Of a stretch of DNA of 64,000 bases, positions 27,250 to 36,571 are shown piece after piece. The translations under genes and the position numbers were made by a program. A model generated the notes under the pieces. The model saw nothing but the letters and a program-made list of their open reading frames with translations, ran no database searches and had not been told where the DNA came from. The DNA comes from Pseudomonas fluorescens. GTDB taxonomy: Bacteria; Pseudomonadota; Gammaproteobacteria; Pseudomonadales; Pseudomonadaceae. The DNA lies in NCBI RefSeq assembly GCF_902497875.1, contig NZ_CABVHY010000011.1, positions 62,001 through 126,000 on the forward strand. Direction: 5' to 3'. The first letter of the stretch is position 1. Each line of letters starts with the position of its first letter.

Positions 27250-29552
27250 AAGCATCGCAGGAGCGGGCAAACCGACGAATCCTGATCGTCGATGACACCG
27301 CTTCGATTCACCAGGACTTTGGGAAGATCCTCAGCCCGCCAGCGCTTGATGAGGATGAACTGAACAGCGCCGAAGAGGCCTTGTTTGGCTCCCCGGTGGC
27401 GGTTTCCCTGCAGAGCTTTGTCCTCGATTCGGCCTTTCAGGGTCTCGAAGCGCTGGTCAAGGTCGAGTTGGCACTGGCCAGCGATGCACCGTACGCCATG
27501 GCCTTCATCGATATGCGCATGCCGCCGGGGTGGGACGGGCTGGAAACCATCGAGCGGCTCTGGCAGGTCGACCCCAGGCTGCAAGTCGCGCTCTGCACGG
27601 CGTATTCCGACTACTCCTGGGATGACATCGCCGAGCGCCTGGACCTCGGTGACCGGTTACTGATTCTGAAAAAACCCTTCGATGCGATCGAAATTCGCCA
27701 GATGGCCAGTGCATTGACGGCCAAATGGCAGATGACCGAAGACGCCGCGCTGAAAATGAACCTGCTCGAACAGGCGGTCGAGGAGCGCACCCGGGAACTG
27801 TCCGATGCCAATATCATCGTGCAGAACAGTCCGACCATCCTTTATCGCCTGCGCGGTGAGCCTTCGTTTCCGTTGATGTACATCTCCCACAACATCACCA
27901 AGTTCGGTCACGTGGCGGCCGACCTGGTGGCGTCGGCCAACTGGGCCAGGGAACTGGTGCATATCGATGACCAGCGGAAGATCGACGCTGCCATGGCCCG
28001 GGTCCTGGACCGGCATGCCGCAGGCGCGTCCATCGAGTTCCGCATGCGTACCGGAGACGGTGGCTGGCGCTGGGTCGAAAACCGCTATATCCCGGTGCGT
28101 GATGCCGAGGGTCGGTTGCTGGAGGTCGAAGGGATCATCATCGACATCACCGAACGCAAGATAGCCGAGGAGAAAATCTTCCTGCTGGCGCGCACCGACG
28201 GACTGACCGGCCTGGTCAACCGCGCCACCCTGATCGAGCGCCTGCATCAGGCGTTCGCCGCGGCCCTACGCGGCGCAACCCCCTTTGCGATGTTCTATCT
28301 GGATCTGGATCACTTCAAACGGATCAACGACACGCTTGGCCACCCCGTGGGGGATCTGTTGTTGCAAGAAGTCTCCCGGCGCATCAAGGCCTGCGTGCGC
28401 GAAAACGATGTGGTGGCGCGCCTGGGTGGCGACGAGTTTGCAATACTGCAATTGGACGTGACCGATCCGACCCACTCCGCGGCCTTGGCCGCGAAGGTCC
28501 GCGATGAGTTGGTCTTGCCCTATTCACTCAACGGCAACGACGTTCGGGTCTCGGTCAGTATCGGGATCAGCACCTATACGCCCTCTACCGGCAGCGCCGA
28601 CGACCTGCTGATCCAGGCCGATATGGCGCTGTACCGCTCCAAGGAAAAGGGTCGCAACCAGTACCACTTCCACTCCGAGGAGATCAATCAGGAGGTGGTT
28701 GAACGGATTACCCTGGCCAACGACTTGAAACAGGCAATCGAACAGGACGAGCTCGAATTGCACTATTTGCCTGAAGTCGATCTGGGCTCGGGAAAAATCC
28801 TCGGCATGGAAGCCCAGGTGCGCTGGAATCACCCCGAGCGTGGGCTGCTCGAAGCTGATGTGTTCCTGCCTGCCGCGGAAAAAACCGGAACCATCATTGC
28901 CCTTGGACATTGGCTTCTGGATAAGGCCTGCCAGCAAATGCGCCAATGGCGCGACCTGGACATGGCTCCCCCGCTGATCGCGATCAAGCTCTCCCTGGCC
29001 CAGCTCAAAAGCGGCCCGGAATTGATCTATGACGTTCTCAGGACCACTGCCCGCTGGAATCTGTGCCCTTGGGATCTGCGCTTTGACGTCACCGAAGCGA
29101 CCCTGGCCCAGACCAAATGGACCCACAACGATGTGCTGCCACGCCTGCGCGAACTGGGGGTGAAGATCGCCATTGACGATTTCGGCACCGAGTACTCGTC
29201 GTTCGACTACCTCAAGACCTACCAGGTCAATCACTTGAAAATCGCCCAGGCGTTCATCGACAGCGCCACGCGCGATCCGGCCAGCGCCACCACCTTGCGC
29301 GCCATCATCAATTTCGCCCGCGATGTCGGCATCGGCATTATCGCCGAAGGTGTCGAAACCCAGGAGCAACGAAGCTCGCTGATGTCCACCGGTTCACCGA
29401 TGAATGCTCAGGGTTACTACTTCAGCAAAGCCGTCAGCGGCCAGCAGGCCGCGCAGCTGTTGATGGCCGGCAGCATCGTGCCAACACCCGCTGCTGACGC
29501 CGCCAGTCCCTGGGTCGAGGGCGCGGACTGTCCACCGGGGGTTTCGCGATGA
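27246..29552 (+). CDS. Response regulator REC-PAS-GGDEF-EAL, c-di-GMP signalling
   Basis: The protein has about 768 residues: a receiver (RILIVDDTAS, acceptor in FIDMRMPPGWDG, LKKPFD), a short coiled coil, PAS with PAC (about 200-315, ending EGIIIDITERK), GGDEF (intact, 394-398, with YLDLDHFKRIND) and EAL. The cyclase site looks active. The EAL site does not: EAL is EAQ (522-524), the metal-ligand Asn of the SVN motif is Lys (K581), and LKIDQ is LKIAQ. It is probably a diguanylate cyclase with a silent EAL. Start 27246 matches its paralogues, which begin a few residues before RRILI; an in-frame ATG at 27195 is possible. It overlaps the next gene by four bases. Confidence 0.88.
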   Translation: MKASQERANRRILIVDDTASIHQDFGKILSPPALDEDELNSAEEALFGSPVAVSLQSFVLDSAFQGLEALVKVELALASDAPYAMAFIDMRMPPGWDGLETIERLWQVDPRLQVALCTAYSDYSWDDIAERLDLGDRLLILKKPFDAIEIRQMASALTAKWQMTEDAALKMNLLEQAVEERTRELSDANIIVQNSPTILYRLRGEPSFPLMYISHNITKFGHVAADLVASANWARELVHIDDQRKIDAAMARVLDRHAAGASIEFRMRTGDGGWRWVENRYIPVRDAEGRLLEVEGIIIDITERKIAEEKIFLLARTDGLTGLVNRATLIERLHQAFAAALRGATPFAMFYLDLDHFKRINDTLGHPVGDLLLQEVSRRIKACVRENDVVARLGGDEFAILQLDVTDPTHSAALAAKVRDELVLPYSLNGNDVRVSVSIGISTYTPSTGSADDLLIQADMALYRSKEKGRNQYHFHSEEINQEVVERITLANDLKQAIEQDELELHYLPEVDLGSGKILGMEAQVRWNHPERGLLEADVFLPAAEKTGTIIALGHWLLDKACQQMRQWRDLDMAPPLIAIKLSLAQLKSGPELIYDVLRTTARWNLCPWDLRFDVTEATLAQTKWTHNDVLPRLRELGVKIAIDDFGTEYSSFDYLKTYQVNHLKIAQAFIDSATRDPASATTLRAIINFARDVGIGIIAEGVETQEQRSSLMSTGSPMNAQGYYFSKAVSGQQAAQLLMAGSIVPTPAADAASPWVEGADCPPGVSR

Positions 29553-31423
29553 AGCCAGCTTTTGCCCTTACCAACCGGCGCATTCTGATCATTGACGACA
29601 CGCCCTCGATCCATGAGGACTTCCGCAAGATCCTCAACCCCGAACCTGCCACTGTGCAGACGCTGGCCAGTACCGAAGAGGTGCTGTTCGGCACTCTGCA
29701 GCCCGCGCGGCCGACCTATAAGCTGGATTCGGCCTACCAGGGCCAGGAAGCCCTGGAACTGGTCAAGCGTGCCCAGGCCGAAGGCCGGCCTTACGCCATG
29801 GCCTTCACCGACATGCGCATGCCGCCAGGCTGGGATGGACTGGAAACCATCGAACACTTGTGGAAGGCCGACCCTCGCCTGCAGATCGCGCTGTGCACGG
29901 CGTACTCCGACTACTCCTGGGAAGCGATGGCCGAACGCCTGGAGTTCAGCGACCAGCTGCTGGTGCTGAAAAAGCCCTTCGACAGTCTGGAAATACTGCA
30001 GATGGCCAGCGCCATGACCTGGAAATGGCAGATGGCTCAGGATGCGGCGATAAAAATGCACAGCCTGGAGCGAACCATCGAGGACCGCGTCCAGGAATTG
30101 CTCAAGGTCTCTCACCTGTTGCAGTACGACGTGCTCACCGAATTGCCCAACAGCACCCTGCTCGGTGACCGGCTGACCCAGTCCCTCGCGCTTTCCCGGC
30201 GTCATGACAAACAGTTGGCAGTGATGTTTCTGGGGCTCGATCGCTTCAAGCGTATCAACAACGCGCTCGGCCATCCGATTGGCGATGAAATGCTCAAACA
30301 GGTCGGGCGGCGCCTGGTGGCGACGGTGCGTGAATCCGATTCGGTGTTTCGCTACGGTTCCGACGAGTTCGTGGTAATCCTCGCCGATGTCCATCACCCC
30401 CAGCAGACCAAAGGCATCGCCGAAAAACTCCTGAGCGCGGTGAGTACCCCGCAGCACATCGCCGGGCATGACCTGAGCGTGACCGCGAGCCTGGGTATCA
30501 GCATTTATCCCGACGATGGCTTCGATGCCCTGGCGTTGATCAAGAAAGCCGAAACCGCCATGCGCAACGTCAAGGAAAGTGCGCCGAATGATTTCGGCTT
30601 CTTCATCGACGACATGAATCAGCGCGCCCGTGAACAGCAAAGCATCGAGTCCGGCATTCGCCAAGCCCTGGAGCGCAAGGAGTTCGTCCTCCACTACCAA
30701 CCCAAGCTCGACCTCAAGTCCGGTAAAGTGGTGGGTGCCGAAGCGTTGATCCGCTGGTTGAAACCGGGACACGGCTGGGTCTATCCGTCGGACTTCATTT
30801 GCGTCGCCGAAGACAGCGGCCTGATTGTCCCGTTGAGCAAATGGGTATTGGGCGAAGCCTGCCGGCAAGCCTGCGCCTGGCAGGCCGCAGGGTTGCCGCC
30901 GATCAGCATGTCGGTGAACGTTTCCGCGATCGATTTTCGTCAGCGCGGGTTTGTCGAGGGTATCGTGCAGATACTGGAACAAACCGGCTTCGATCCCAGG
31001 TTGCTGGAACTGGAAATCACCGAAAGCGTGTTGATGCAAAACGTCGATGCCACCGTGGCAACCCTGCGAACCATCAAGGCACTGGGGGTACGACTGGCCA
31101 TCGATGATTTCGGCACCGGCTACTCCAGCTTGAGTTACCTGCGGCGGTTTCCCATCGATGTATTGAAGATCGACCAGTCCTTTGTTCGCGGCCTGAGCAC
31201 CGACAGCAATGACGCCGCGCTGGTCAGTGCCATTATCAGCCTGGGTAAAAGCCTCAACCTGAACATCATTGCCGAAGGCGTGGAAACCCTCGAGCAGCTG
31301 GACTTCCTCAAGGCTCATCAGTGCGAGGAAGGCCAGGGATATTTCTTCAGCAAAGCCGTAGAGGCTCAGGCCTTCGCCAAACTCATGACCACAGCACAAT
31401 TGCGTGCGCCGCCGGATGAGTAG
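29549..31423 (+). CDS. Response regulator REC-GGDEF(degenerate)-EAL
   Basis: This 624-residue protein has an N-terminal receiver very similar to that of the preceding protein ([47 protein letters not shown]), then GGDEF and EAL domains without PAS. The GGDEF motif reads GSDEF (270-274), and the metal-ligand Asp in the FLxLD segment is Gly (G229), so cyclase activity is unlikely. The EAL domain keeps EAL (398-400), SVNVS, EITES, IDDFGTGYSS, LKIDQSF and AEGVET, so it should hydrolyse c-di-GMP. It overlaps the gene before by ATGA and ends 60 bp before the peroxidase gene. Confidence 0.9.
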   Translation: MKPAFALTNRRILIIDDTPSIHEDFRKILNPEPATVQTLASTEEVLFGTLQPARPTYKLDSAYQGQEALELVKRAQAEGRPYAMAFTDMRMPPGWDGLETIEHLWKADPRLQIALCTAYSDYSWEAMAERLEFSDQLLVLKKPFDSLEILQMASAMTWKWQMAQDAAIKMHSLERTIEDRVQELLKVSHLLQYDVLTELPNSTLLGDRLTQSLALSRRHDKQLAVMFLGLDRFKRINNALGHPIGDEMLKQVGRRLVATVRESDSVFRYGSDEFVVILADVHHPQQTKGIAEKLLSAVSTPQHIAGHDLSVTASLGISIYPDDGFDALALIKKAETAMRNVKESAPNDFGFFIDDMNQRAREQQSIESGIRQALERKEFVLHYQPKLDLKSGKVVGAEALIRWLKPGHGWVYPSDFICVAEDSGLIVPLSKWVLGEACRQACAWQAAGLPPISMSVNVSAIDFRQRGFVEGIVQILEQTGFDPRLLELEITESVLMQNVDATVATLRTIKALGVRLAIDDFGTGYSSLSYLRRFPIDVLKIDQSFVRGLSTDSNDAALVSAIISLGKSLNLNIIAEGVETLEQLDFLKAHQCEEGQGYFFSKAVEAQAFAKLMTTAQLRAPPDE

Positions 31424-31483
31424 ACCCACACAACGCATCTTCAGGTTTCACGATGCTCAGGCACCCGGTCAAGGAATCATTAG

Positions 31484-32443
31484 ATGTCGCCACACGCAAC
31501 CCTGCCGCTCTTCGCGCTGTTACTCGGGATTTGCCTGACAGCGAGCGCCGAACCACTCAATGAGCCGCTAAAGCCACTGCCACCGGTACCTCATCAGGAT
31601 CCCCGGCGTGTCGAACTGGGTCGGCAGTTGTTTAACGACACACGCTTATCCGTCAACAACAGGGTGTCCTGTGCCAGCTGCCATCTGCTGGAAAAAGGCG
31701 GTGCCGATGACAAACGGTTTTCCATTGGCTTCGACGGCAAGCCCCTGACGATCAATACCCCCAGTGTATTGAACGCCAGCCTGAACTTCAGGCAGTTCTG
31801 GAACGGTCGAGCCAATACCCTGGAGTCGCAATCCCACGAAGTCGTGCAAAGCCCCAACGAGATGGGCAGCAACTGGCCGCACGTGGTCCAGACCCTTTCC
31901 GCCGATCCGACCTACCACACAACCTTTGCTGCCGCGTACCCCGATGGCGTAACGGCAGCCAATATGCAGAACGCACTGGCGACCTACGAACGCACCCTGC
32001 TCAGCCGTAATTCACGCTTCGACCAATACCTGCTGGGCGACACCGACATCCTCACCCGGGATGAAAAATACGGTTACCAACGCTTCAAGGAATACGGCTG
32101 CATCGCCTGCCATCAGGGAGTGAACATTGGCGGCAACATGTTCCAGAAGTTCGGCGTGATGGGCGACTACTTTCAGGCCCGGGGCAACCCGACCGAGTCT
32201 GATCTGGGACGTTATCTGGTGACCAGGGATGAAGAGGACCGCAATGTGTTCAAGGTTCCCAGCCTGCGCAATGTCGCGGTGACCGCACCGTATTTTCACG
32301 ATGGGTCGGCCAGGACACTCGAGGATGCGGTGGATGTGATGTTCAAGTATCAACTTGGACGCATCCCCTCGGAAAAGGACAAGGCCTTGATCACTCAATT
32401 CCTCAAAACCCTGACCGGTGAATGGGCAGGTAAACCGTTATGA
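31484..32443 (+). CDS. Di-haem cytochrome c peroxidase family protein
   Basis: This 319-residue periplasmic protein has a signal peptide (cleavage likely after TASA). Two haem c sites, CASCH (63-67) and CIACH (206-210), are placed as in bacterial cytochrome c peroxidase/MauG proteins, with conserved surrounding segments (NTPSVLNAS, FWNGRA, FKVPSLRNVAVTAPYFHDGS). Family members reduce hydrogen peroxide with electrons from small cytochromes, or oxidise protein side chains. AAGGA precedes the ATG. It overlaps the histidine kinase gene by ATGA, which is unusual company for a peroxidase and suggests it feeds a periplasmic redox cue to the kinase. Confidence 0.9.
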   Translation: MSPHATLPLFALLLGICLTASAEPLNEPLKPLPPVPHQDPRRVELGRQLFNDTRLSVNNRVSCASCHLLEKGGADDKRFSIGFDGKPLTINTPSVLNASLNFRQFWNGRANTLESQSHEVVQSPNEMGSNWPHVVQTLSADPTYHTTFAAAYPDGVTAANMQNALATYERTLLSRNSRFDQYLLGDTDILTRDEKYGYQRFKEYGCIACHQGVNIGGNMFQKFGVMGDYFQARGNPTESDLGRYLVTRDEEDRNVFKVPSLRNVAVTAPYFHDGSARTLEDAVDVMFKYQLGRIPSEKDKALITQFLKTLTGEWAGKPL

Positions 32444-34287
32444 GAAACTCCCGCCGCCTCAGCCAGGTGTTGCTCATGAGCATGAGCGTACTGCTTGCCT
32501 CAACCCTGGTGTTTCTCTACCTCAAATCCAACACCAATCAAACCGCGACCTATATCGAATCACGGGACTTGATCCGTCAGATAATTCAATTGGACGCGCG
32601 GTGGGAAACCGAAATCCTCAAGGCCAGGATCACTATCAGCCACAACTACGATCCCCTGGTTTCGCCGCTGACCGAAATGACCAGCCTTTGGGCCAGGTTC
32701 GAAACGATGGAGTCCGGTCATGGCCGCGATGACTCGCCGCAATGGCGGGCCAGTCATGACGCCTACCTGGATGCGATCAAGGAAAAGACCCGGCTGGTTG
32801 AGCAGTTCAAATCCCACAACGCGGTGTTGCGTAACTCCCTGGCATTCCTGCCGAGCGCCGAAGACGATATCCAGGGCCAGTTCGCCCGCCTCGAGGACGC
32901 TGACAAACTGCAGCTGCAAAACGTCGCCACCGACACTTACGACCTGATGCTCAGCAGCCTTGAGTTTGCACAAGTCACTTCCGACGACAGAGCCGCCGAC
33001 ATCCTGGTAGGCCTCAACAAACTGGCGGTGAACAAGGAGCGTCTACCGCAGGAGTTCCACAGCCCGGTGGAGATTCTCAGCAATCACATCGCCCTGGTGC
33101 TGCGCGAACAACCGGTGGTCAACGGCTTGCTGGAGCAGATTGCCGCGATTCCGGTAGCCGAGCGCCTGGACGACATCACCAACCTGCTTAATAGAGAACA
33201 GCAACAGGCCGAGGCCATCGAGCAGAAGTATCATTTTTCCCTGCTGGTGTTCTCGTCCCTGCTGGTGGCCTTGCTGTTGTACCTGGCCAGTCGGCTGATT
33301 CGCAGTTTTACGGAGATCAACCGCGTCAACAAGGCGTTGCACGCAGCCAATGAAGGCCTTGAACAACGCGTCGAAGAACGCACCCGCGAACTCAAGGACA
33401 CCCAGAGTGAACTACTGGATACCGCGCGCCAGGCCGGGATGGCCGAGATCGCAACCAACGTCTTGCATAATGTCGGGAATGTGCTCAACAGTGTGAACAT
33501 TTCTGCCGACCTGGTCACCCGCAAGCTGCGCACCAGCAAGGCGCTGGGGTTGGGCAAAGCCATGCAGCTGATCAACGCGCACCCACACGACCTCGGCGAA
33601 TTCATCACCCAGGACGAAAAAGGCAAGTTGCTGCCGGGCTACCTGAACCAGTTGGTCGAGGCCATCGCCATTGAGCAATTGAGCATCACTGACGAACTGG
33701 CACAATTGAGTAAAAGCGTCGACCACATCAAGGACATCGTCGCCACCCAGCAGTCCTATGCCGGCGCCTCCAGTCTGGTGGAGCCGCTGCACGTCAGCGA
33801 CCTGCTCGAGGATGCCTTGCGCATGAACTCCGGTGCCCTGACCCGGCACCATGTGACGGTGGTCAAGGACTACAGCGCTGTGCCGCGAGTGATGGGCGAT
33901 AAACACCGGCTGCTGTTGATTCTGATCAATCTGATCAGCAACGCTAAATACGCGATGTCCGACCTCACTGATCGACCTCGACAAATGACCCTCGGGGTGA
34001 AGGTCGTCGACAACGCGACCTTACAGGTCAGTGTGAAGGATGAAGGTGAGGGGATCGCGCCGGAAAACATGACGCGGATCTTTGCCCACGGTTTCACCAC
34101 TCGCAAGGAAGGTCACGGTTTCGGCCTGCACAGCTGTGCCCTCGCCGCCATCGAGATGAACGGCCATCTCGTCGCCTACAGCGACGGGCCGGGAAAAGGC
34201 GCGCTGTTCACCTTGCATATCCCCTTGATAACCGCAGAGGTCAAGCATGAACAACCTGTCGAACCGGCGTATTCTGCTGATCGATGA
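32440..34287 (+). CDS. Membrane histidine kinase
   Basis: This 615-residue protein has an N-terminal membrane helix (about 8-27), a large all-helical periplasmic region (about 35-265), a second helix (about 267-286), a coiled coil ending in the LEQRVEERTRELKDTQ stretch, and a kinase core. The phosphoacceptor is probably H343 in NVLHNVGNVLNSV, a variant H-box lacking the usual HE pair. The ATPase shows LINLISNAKYAM, DEGEGIAPENM and HGFGLHS. The periplasmic part resembles the helical DAHL-type sensor, a tentative match. It overlaps the peroxidase gene by 4 nt and the next gene by 41 nt. Confidence 0.87.
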   Translation: MRNSRRLSQVLLMSMSVLLASTLVFLYLKSNTNQTATYIESRDLIRQIIQLDARWETEILKARITISHNYDPLVSPLTEMTSLWARFETMESGHGRDDSPQWRASHDAYLDAIKEKTRLVEQFKSHNAVLRNSLAFLPSAEDDIQGQFARLEDADKLQLQNVATDTYDLMLSSLEFAQVTSDDRAADILVGLNKLAVNKERLPQEFHSPVEILSNHIALVLREQPVVNGLLEQIAAIPVAERLDDITNLLNREQQQAEAIEQKYHFSLLVFSSLLVALLLYLASRLIRSFTEINRVNKALHAANEGLEQRVEERTRELKDTQSELLDTARQAGMAEIATNVLHNVGNVLNSVNISADLVTRKLRTSKALGLGKAMQLINAHPHDLGEFITQDEKGKLLPGYLNQLVEAIAIEQLSITDELAQLSKSVDHIKDIVATQQSYAGASSLVEPLHVSDLLEDALRMNSGALTRHHVTVVKDYSAVPRVMGDKHRLLLILINLISNAKYAMSDLTDRPRQMTLGVKVVDNATLQVSVKDEGEGIAPENMTRIFAHGFTTRKEGHGFGLHSCALAAIEMNGHLVAYSDGPGKGALFTLHIPLITAEVKHEQPVEPAYSADR

Positions 34288-35653
34288 CACGCCGTCGATC
34301 CATGATGACTTTCGCAAGATCCTCACCCCTGCGGTGCAACAAAACGTCGACCTGGACGACATGGAAGCGGCGTTGTTCGGCAGTGAGATCAAGCGTGCGA
34401 GCACGGCGTTCGAGCTGGATTCGGCCTATGGCGGCCAGGAAGGACTGAGCAAGCTCCGTGAAGCCCTGGACAGCAATCAGCCATACGCGCTGGCCTTCGT
34501 CGACATGCGTATGCCCGAGGGTTGGGACGGCGCGCAAACCATCGAGCATTTGTGGAATGCCGACCCGCGCCTGCAAGTCGTGGTCTGCACCGCCTATTCC
34601 GACTACTCCTGGGAGGAGCTGCTGGAGCGTTTGCACGCCCACGACCGGCTGCTGATCCTGAAAAAACCCTTCGATAATATCGAGGTTCAGCAGATGGCCA
34701 ACACCCTCACCACCAAGTGGGAAATGACTGAGCGAGCGCAGATACAGATGAGCCATCTGGAACAGATGGTCGAGCAATGGACCCGGGAATTCAGACTGGC
34801 CAGCGCGGCCCTGCAGCGGGAAACCGATGAACGCAAACTATTGGAAAACCAGCTGATGCAATCGGAGAAGCTGGCCTCCCTGGGCCAGTTGGCAGCCGGC
34901 GTCGCCCATGAAATCAACAACCCCACCGGCTTTATTTCTTCAAACCTCGGCACGCTGGACGGCTACTTCAACAACTTGCAGCAAATGCTCAACGCCTATC
35001 AGGATGCCGAAGAGGCCATCGGCTCCCCAGAGCTCCTCGGCCACCTGAAAAGCCTGCGGGAGCGGATCGAACTGGATTTCCTCAAGGAAGATATCCCGCT
35101 GTTGATCAAGGAGTCCAAAGAGGGCATCGGCCGCGTCGGGCAGATCGTCAAAGACTTGAAGGACTTCTCCCGGGTCGATTCCAACCAGGAGTGGCAGTCG
35201 GCCAATCTGCAACAGGGCATCGAATCAACCCTGAATATCGTGGCCAATGAGCTCAAGTACAAGGCCAACGTCATCAAGGAGTACGTGGTGGTCCCTGAGG
35301 TCGAATGCCTGCCCTCGCAAATCAACCAGGTGTTCATGAACCTGATTGTCAACGCCGCCCAGGCCATGGGGCCGGAACGCGGCACCATCACCCTGCGCAA
35401 TGGCGTTGTGGGGGATACTGTCTGGGTGGAAGTGGCCGATACCGGTTCAGGTATTGCGCCGGAAAATTTACAGAAAATCTTTGATCCGTTCTTCACTACC
35501 AAACCGGTCGGACAAGGGACCGGACTCGGCCTGTCGCTGTCCTACGGCATCGTGAAAAAGCACCGCGGGGATATTTCAGTGCGCAGTGAAGTCGGTGTGG
35601 GGACAACATTTCGGGTGGAGTTGCCGGTGAGGCAGTCGAACGCGAACGCCTGA
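34247..35653 (+). CDS. Hybrid receiver-histidine kinase
   Basis: This 468-residue soluble protein starts with a receiver closely resembling those of the two GGDEF-EAL proteins ([41 protein letters not shown]). A coiled coil and a kinase core follow: H-box [12 protein letters not shown] with H221, [38 protein letters not shown]. The receiver-first layout suggests it is phosphorylated by the upstream membrane kinase and then changes its own activity. Its start lies 41 bases inside the previous gene. It ends the operon; about 370 bp follow before the next gene. Confidence 0.9.
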   Translation: MNNLSNRRILLIDDTPSIHDDFRKILTPAVQQNVDLDDMEAALFGSEIKRASTAFELDSAYGGQEGLSKLREALDSNQPYALAFVDMRMPEGWDGAQTIEHLWNADPRLQVVVCTAYSDYSWEELLERLHAHDRLLILKKPFDNIEVQQMANTLTTKWEMTERAQIQMSHLEQMVEQWTREFRLASAALQRETDERKLLENQLMQSEKLASLGQLAAGVAHEINNPTGFISSNLGTLDGYFNNLQQMLNAYQDAEEAIGSPELLGHLKSLRERIELDFLKEDIPLLIKESKEGIGRVGQIVKDLKDFSRVDSNQEWQSANLQQGIESTLNIVANELKYKANVIKEYVVVPEVECLPSQINQVFMNLIVNAAQAMGPERGTITLRNGVVGDTVWVEVADTGSGIAPENLQKIFDPFFTTKPVGQGTGLGLSLSYGIVKKHRGDISVRSEVGVGTTFRVELPVRQSNANA

Positions 35654-36021
35654 ATGGACCTCTCAAAAAGCATCGCGGGCACGGACTGGGCGTCCCCACT
35701 GCGCCTACGGATCAGTTATCTGTAGGTTGCATGAGCGTTATGGCACACCGGCCAACAGCATCCCGCTCTGTGCCGTGGTGGCCTTGCTGGATAGGGTTGA
35801 GGCGAAGGAAGAGGTAGCGGCTTAAGGGCAGGTTGAGCGCCGATTCTTTAACGGTATTGGCAGCCACTCAGCCCCTTTAAAAGAACGGGCCCTCATATTG
35901 CAATAATCCCGAACAAAGTTTTTTTTGAAATATAAAGTTTATTGCCAGTCATCCTCGGCATGGAAATAATCCCGTCAGAACTTCCATACTTAATACCGCT
36001 ATGCAAGCAGGGGATGCTCAT
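35654..36021. other. Intergenic region after the signalling operon, possible gene remnant
   Basis: Bases about 35,670-35,836 are open in one frame, ending ERYGTPANSIPLC...EVAA and a TAA stop at about 35,826, without a plausible start. This could be the tail of a lost gene, not recognised. From about 35,880 the sequence becomes clearly AT-rich, with long A and T runs, marking the edge of an accessory segment. AGGGG near 36,009 serves the next gene. Confidence 0.35.
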
Positions 36022-36483
36022 ATGAAAACTGTAAAAAACACTTTAATGATCATAAGTATCTGCGCAGCGATAACCTCCTGCAGCCTTTTCAACCCACCCG
36101 ATACAGCGCCAGATACTGAGATCCTTGATTTCGGAGACAACGGAAGTTACCCGTTTTCTGACGCTGCACGCGCGGGAAAAATACTATTTCTGTCTGGCTC
36201 ACTTGGCATCGTTCCAGGTGAAGACAACCTTGTTCCGGGCGGTATCGTACCAGAGACCAAACAAGCCATGGACAACCTTAAGCTATACACCGAAGAATCG
36301 GGCTATCAGATGAAAGACATTCTAAAGTGCACTGTATTTTTAGCCGACATGAGCGAATGGTCAGCCTTCAATGACGTTTACGGGTCTTACTTCAAAAAAC
36401 CATTCCCTGCACGCACGGCGGTTGCCGTCAAAAGCCTTGCATTGGATGCGCGCGTAGAAATCGAGTGCATAGCTTCCAGATAA
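36022..36483 (+). CDS. RidA family protein with lipoprotein signal
   Basis: This is a 153-residue protein. The N-terminus (MKTVKNTLMIISICAAITSC) ends in an ITSC lipobox, so it is predicted to be lipid-anchored outside the cytoplasm. The rest is a RidA/YjgF domain: ILFLSGSLG, KQAMDNLKLYTEESG, KCTVFLADMSEW, and the substrate-binding Arg in FPARTAV with Glu in VEIECIA. Cytoplasmic RidA proteins hydrolyse reactive enamines and imines; an exported version is unusual and its substrate is unknown. ATG 36022 (with AGGGG upstream) is preferred to 36001 because it directly gives the signal. Base composition is AT-richer than the core genes. Confidence 0.85.
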   Translation: MKTVKNTLMIISICAAITSCSLFNPPDTAPDTEILDFGDNGSYPFSDAARAGKILFLSGSLGIVPGEDNLVPGGIVPETKQAMDNLKLYTEESGYQMKDILKCTVFLADMSEWSAFNDVYGSYFKKPFPARTAVAVKSLALDARVEIECIASR

Positions 36484-36571
36484 CTTAACCTGCACAAAGT
36501 ACCGACTCATTTGCCTCATCCTGTATTCCGAGCGGCCGGGCATCGGCCAATTCCAATGCGAGGAGAACACC

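Noticed and set aside
29417..31438. Long open frame opposite the second GGDEF-EAL gene
   Set aside because: The translation is low-complexity, with no recognisable domain, and exactly mirrors the real gene.
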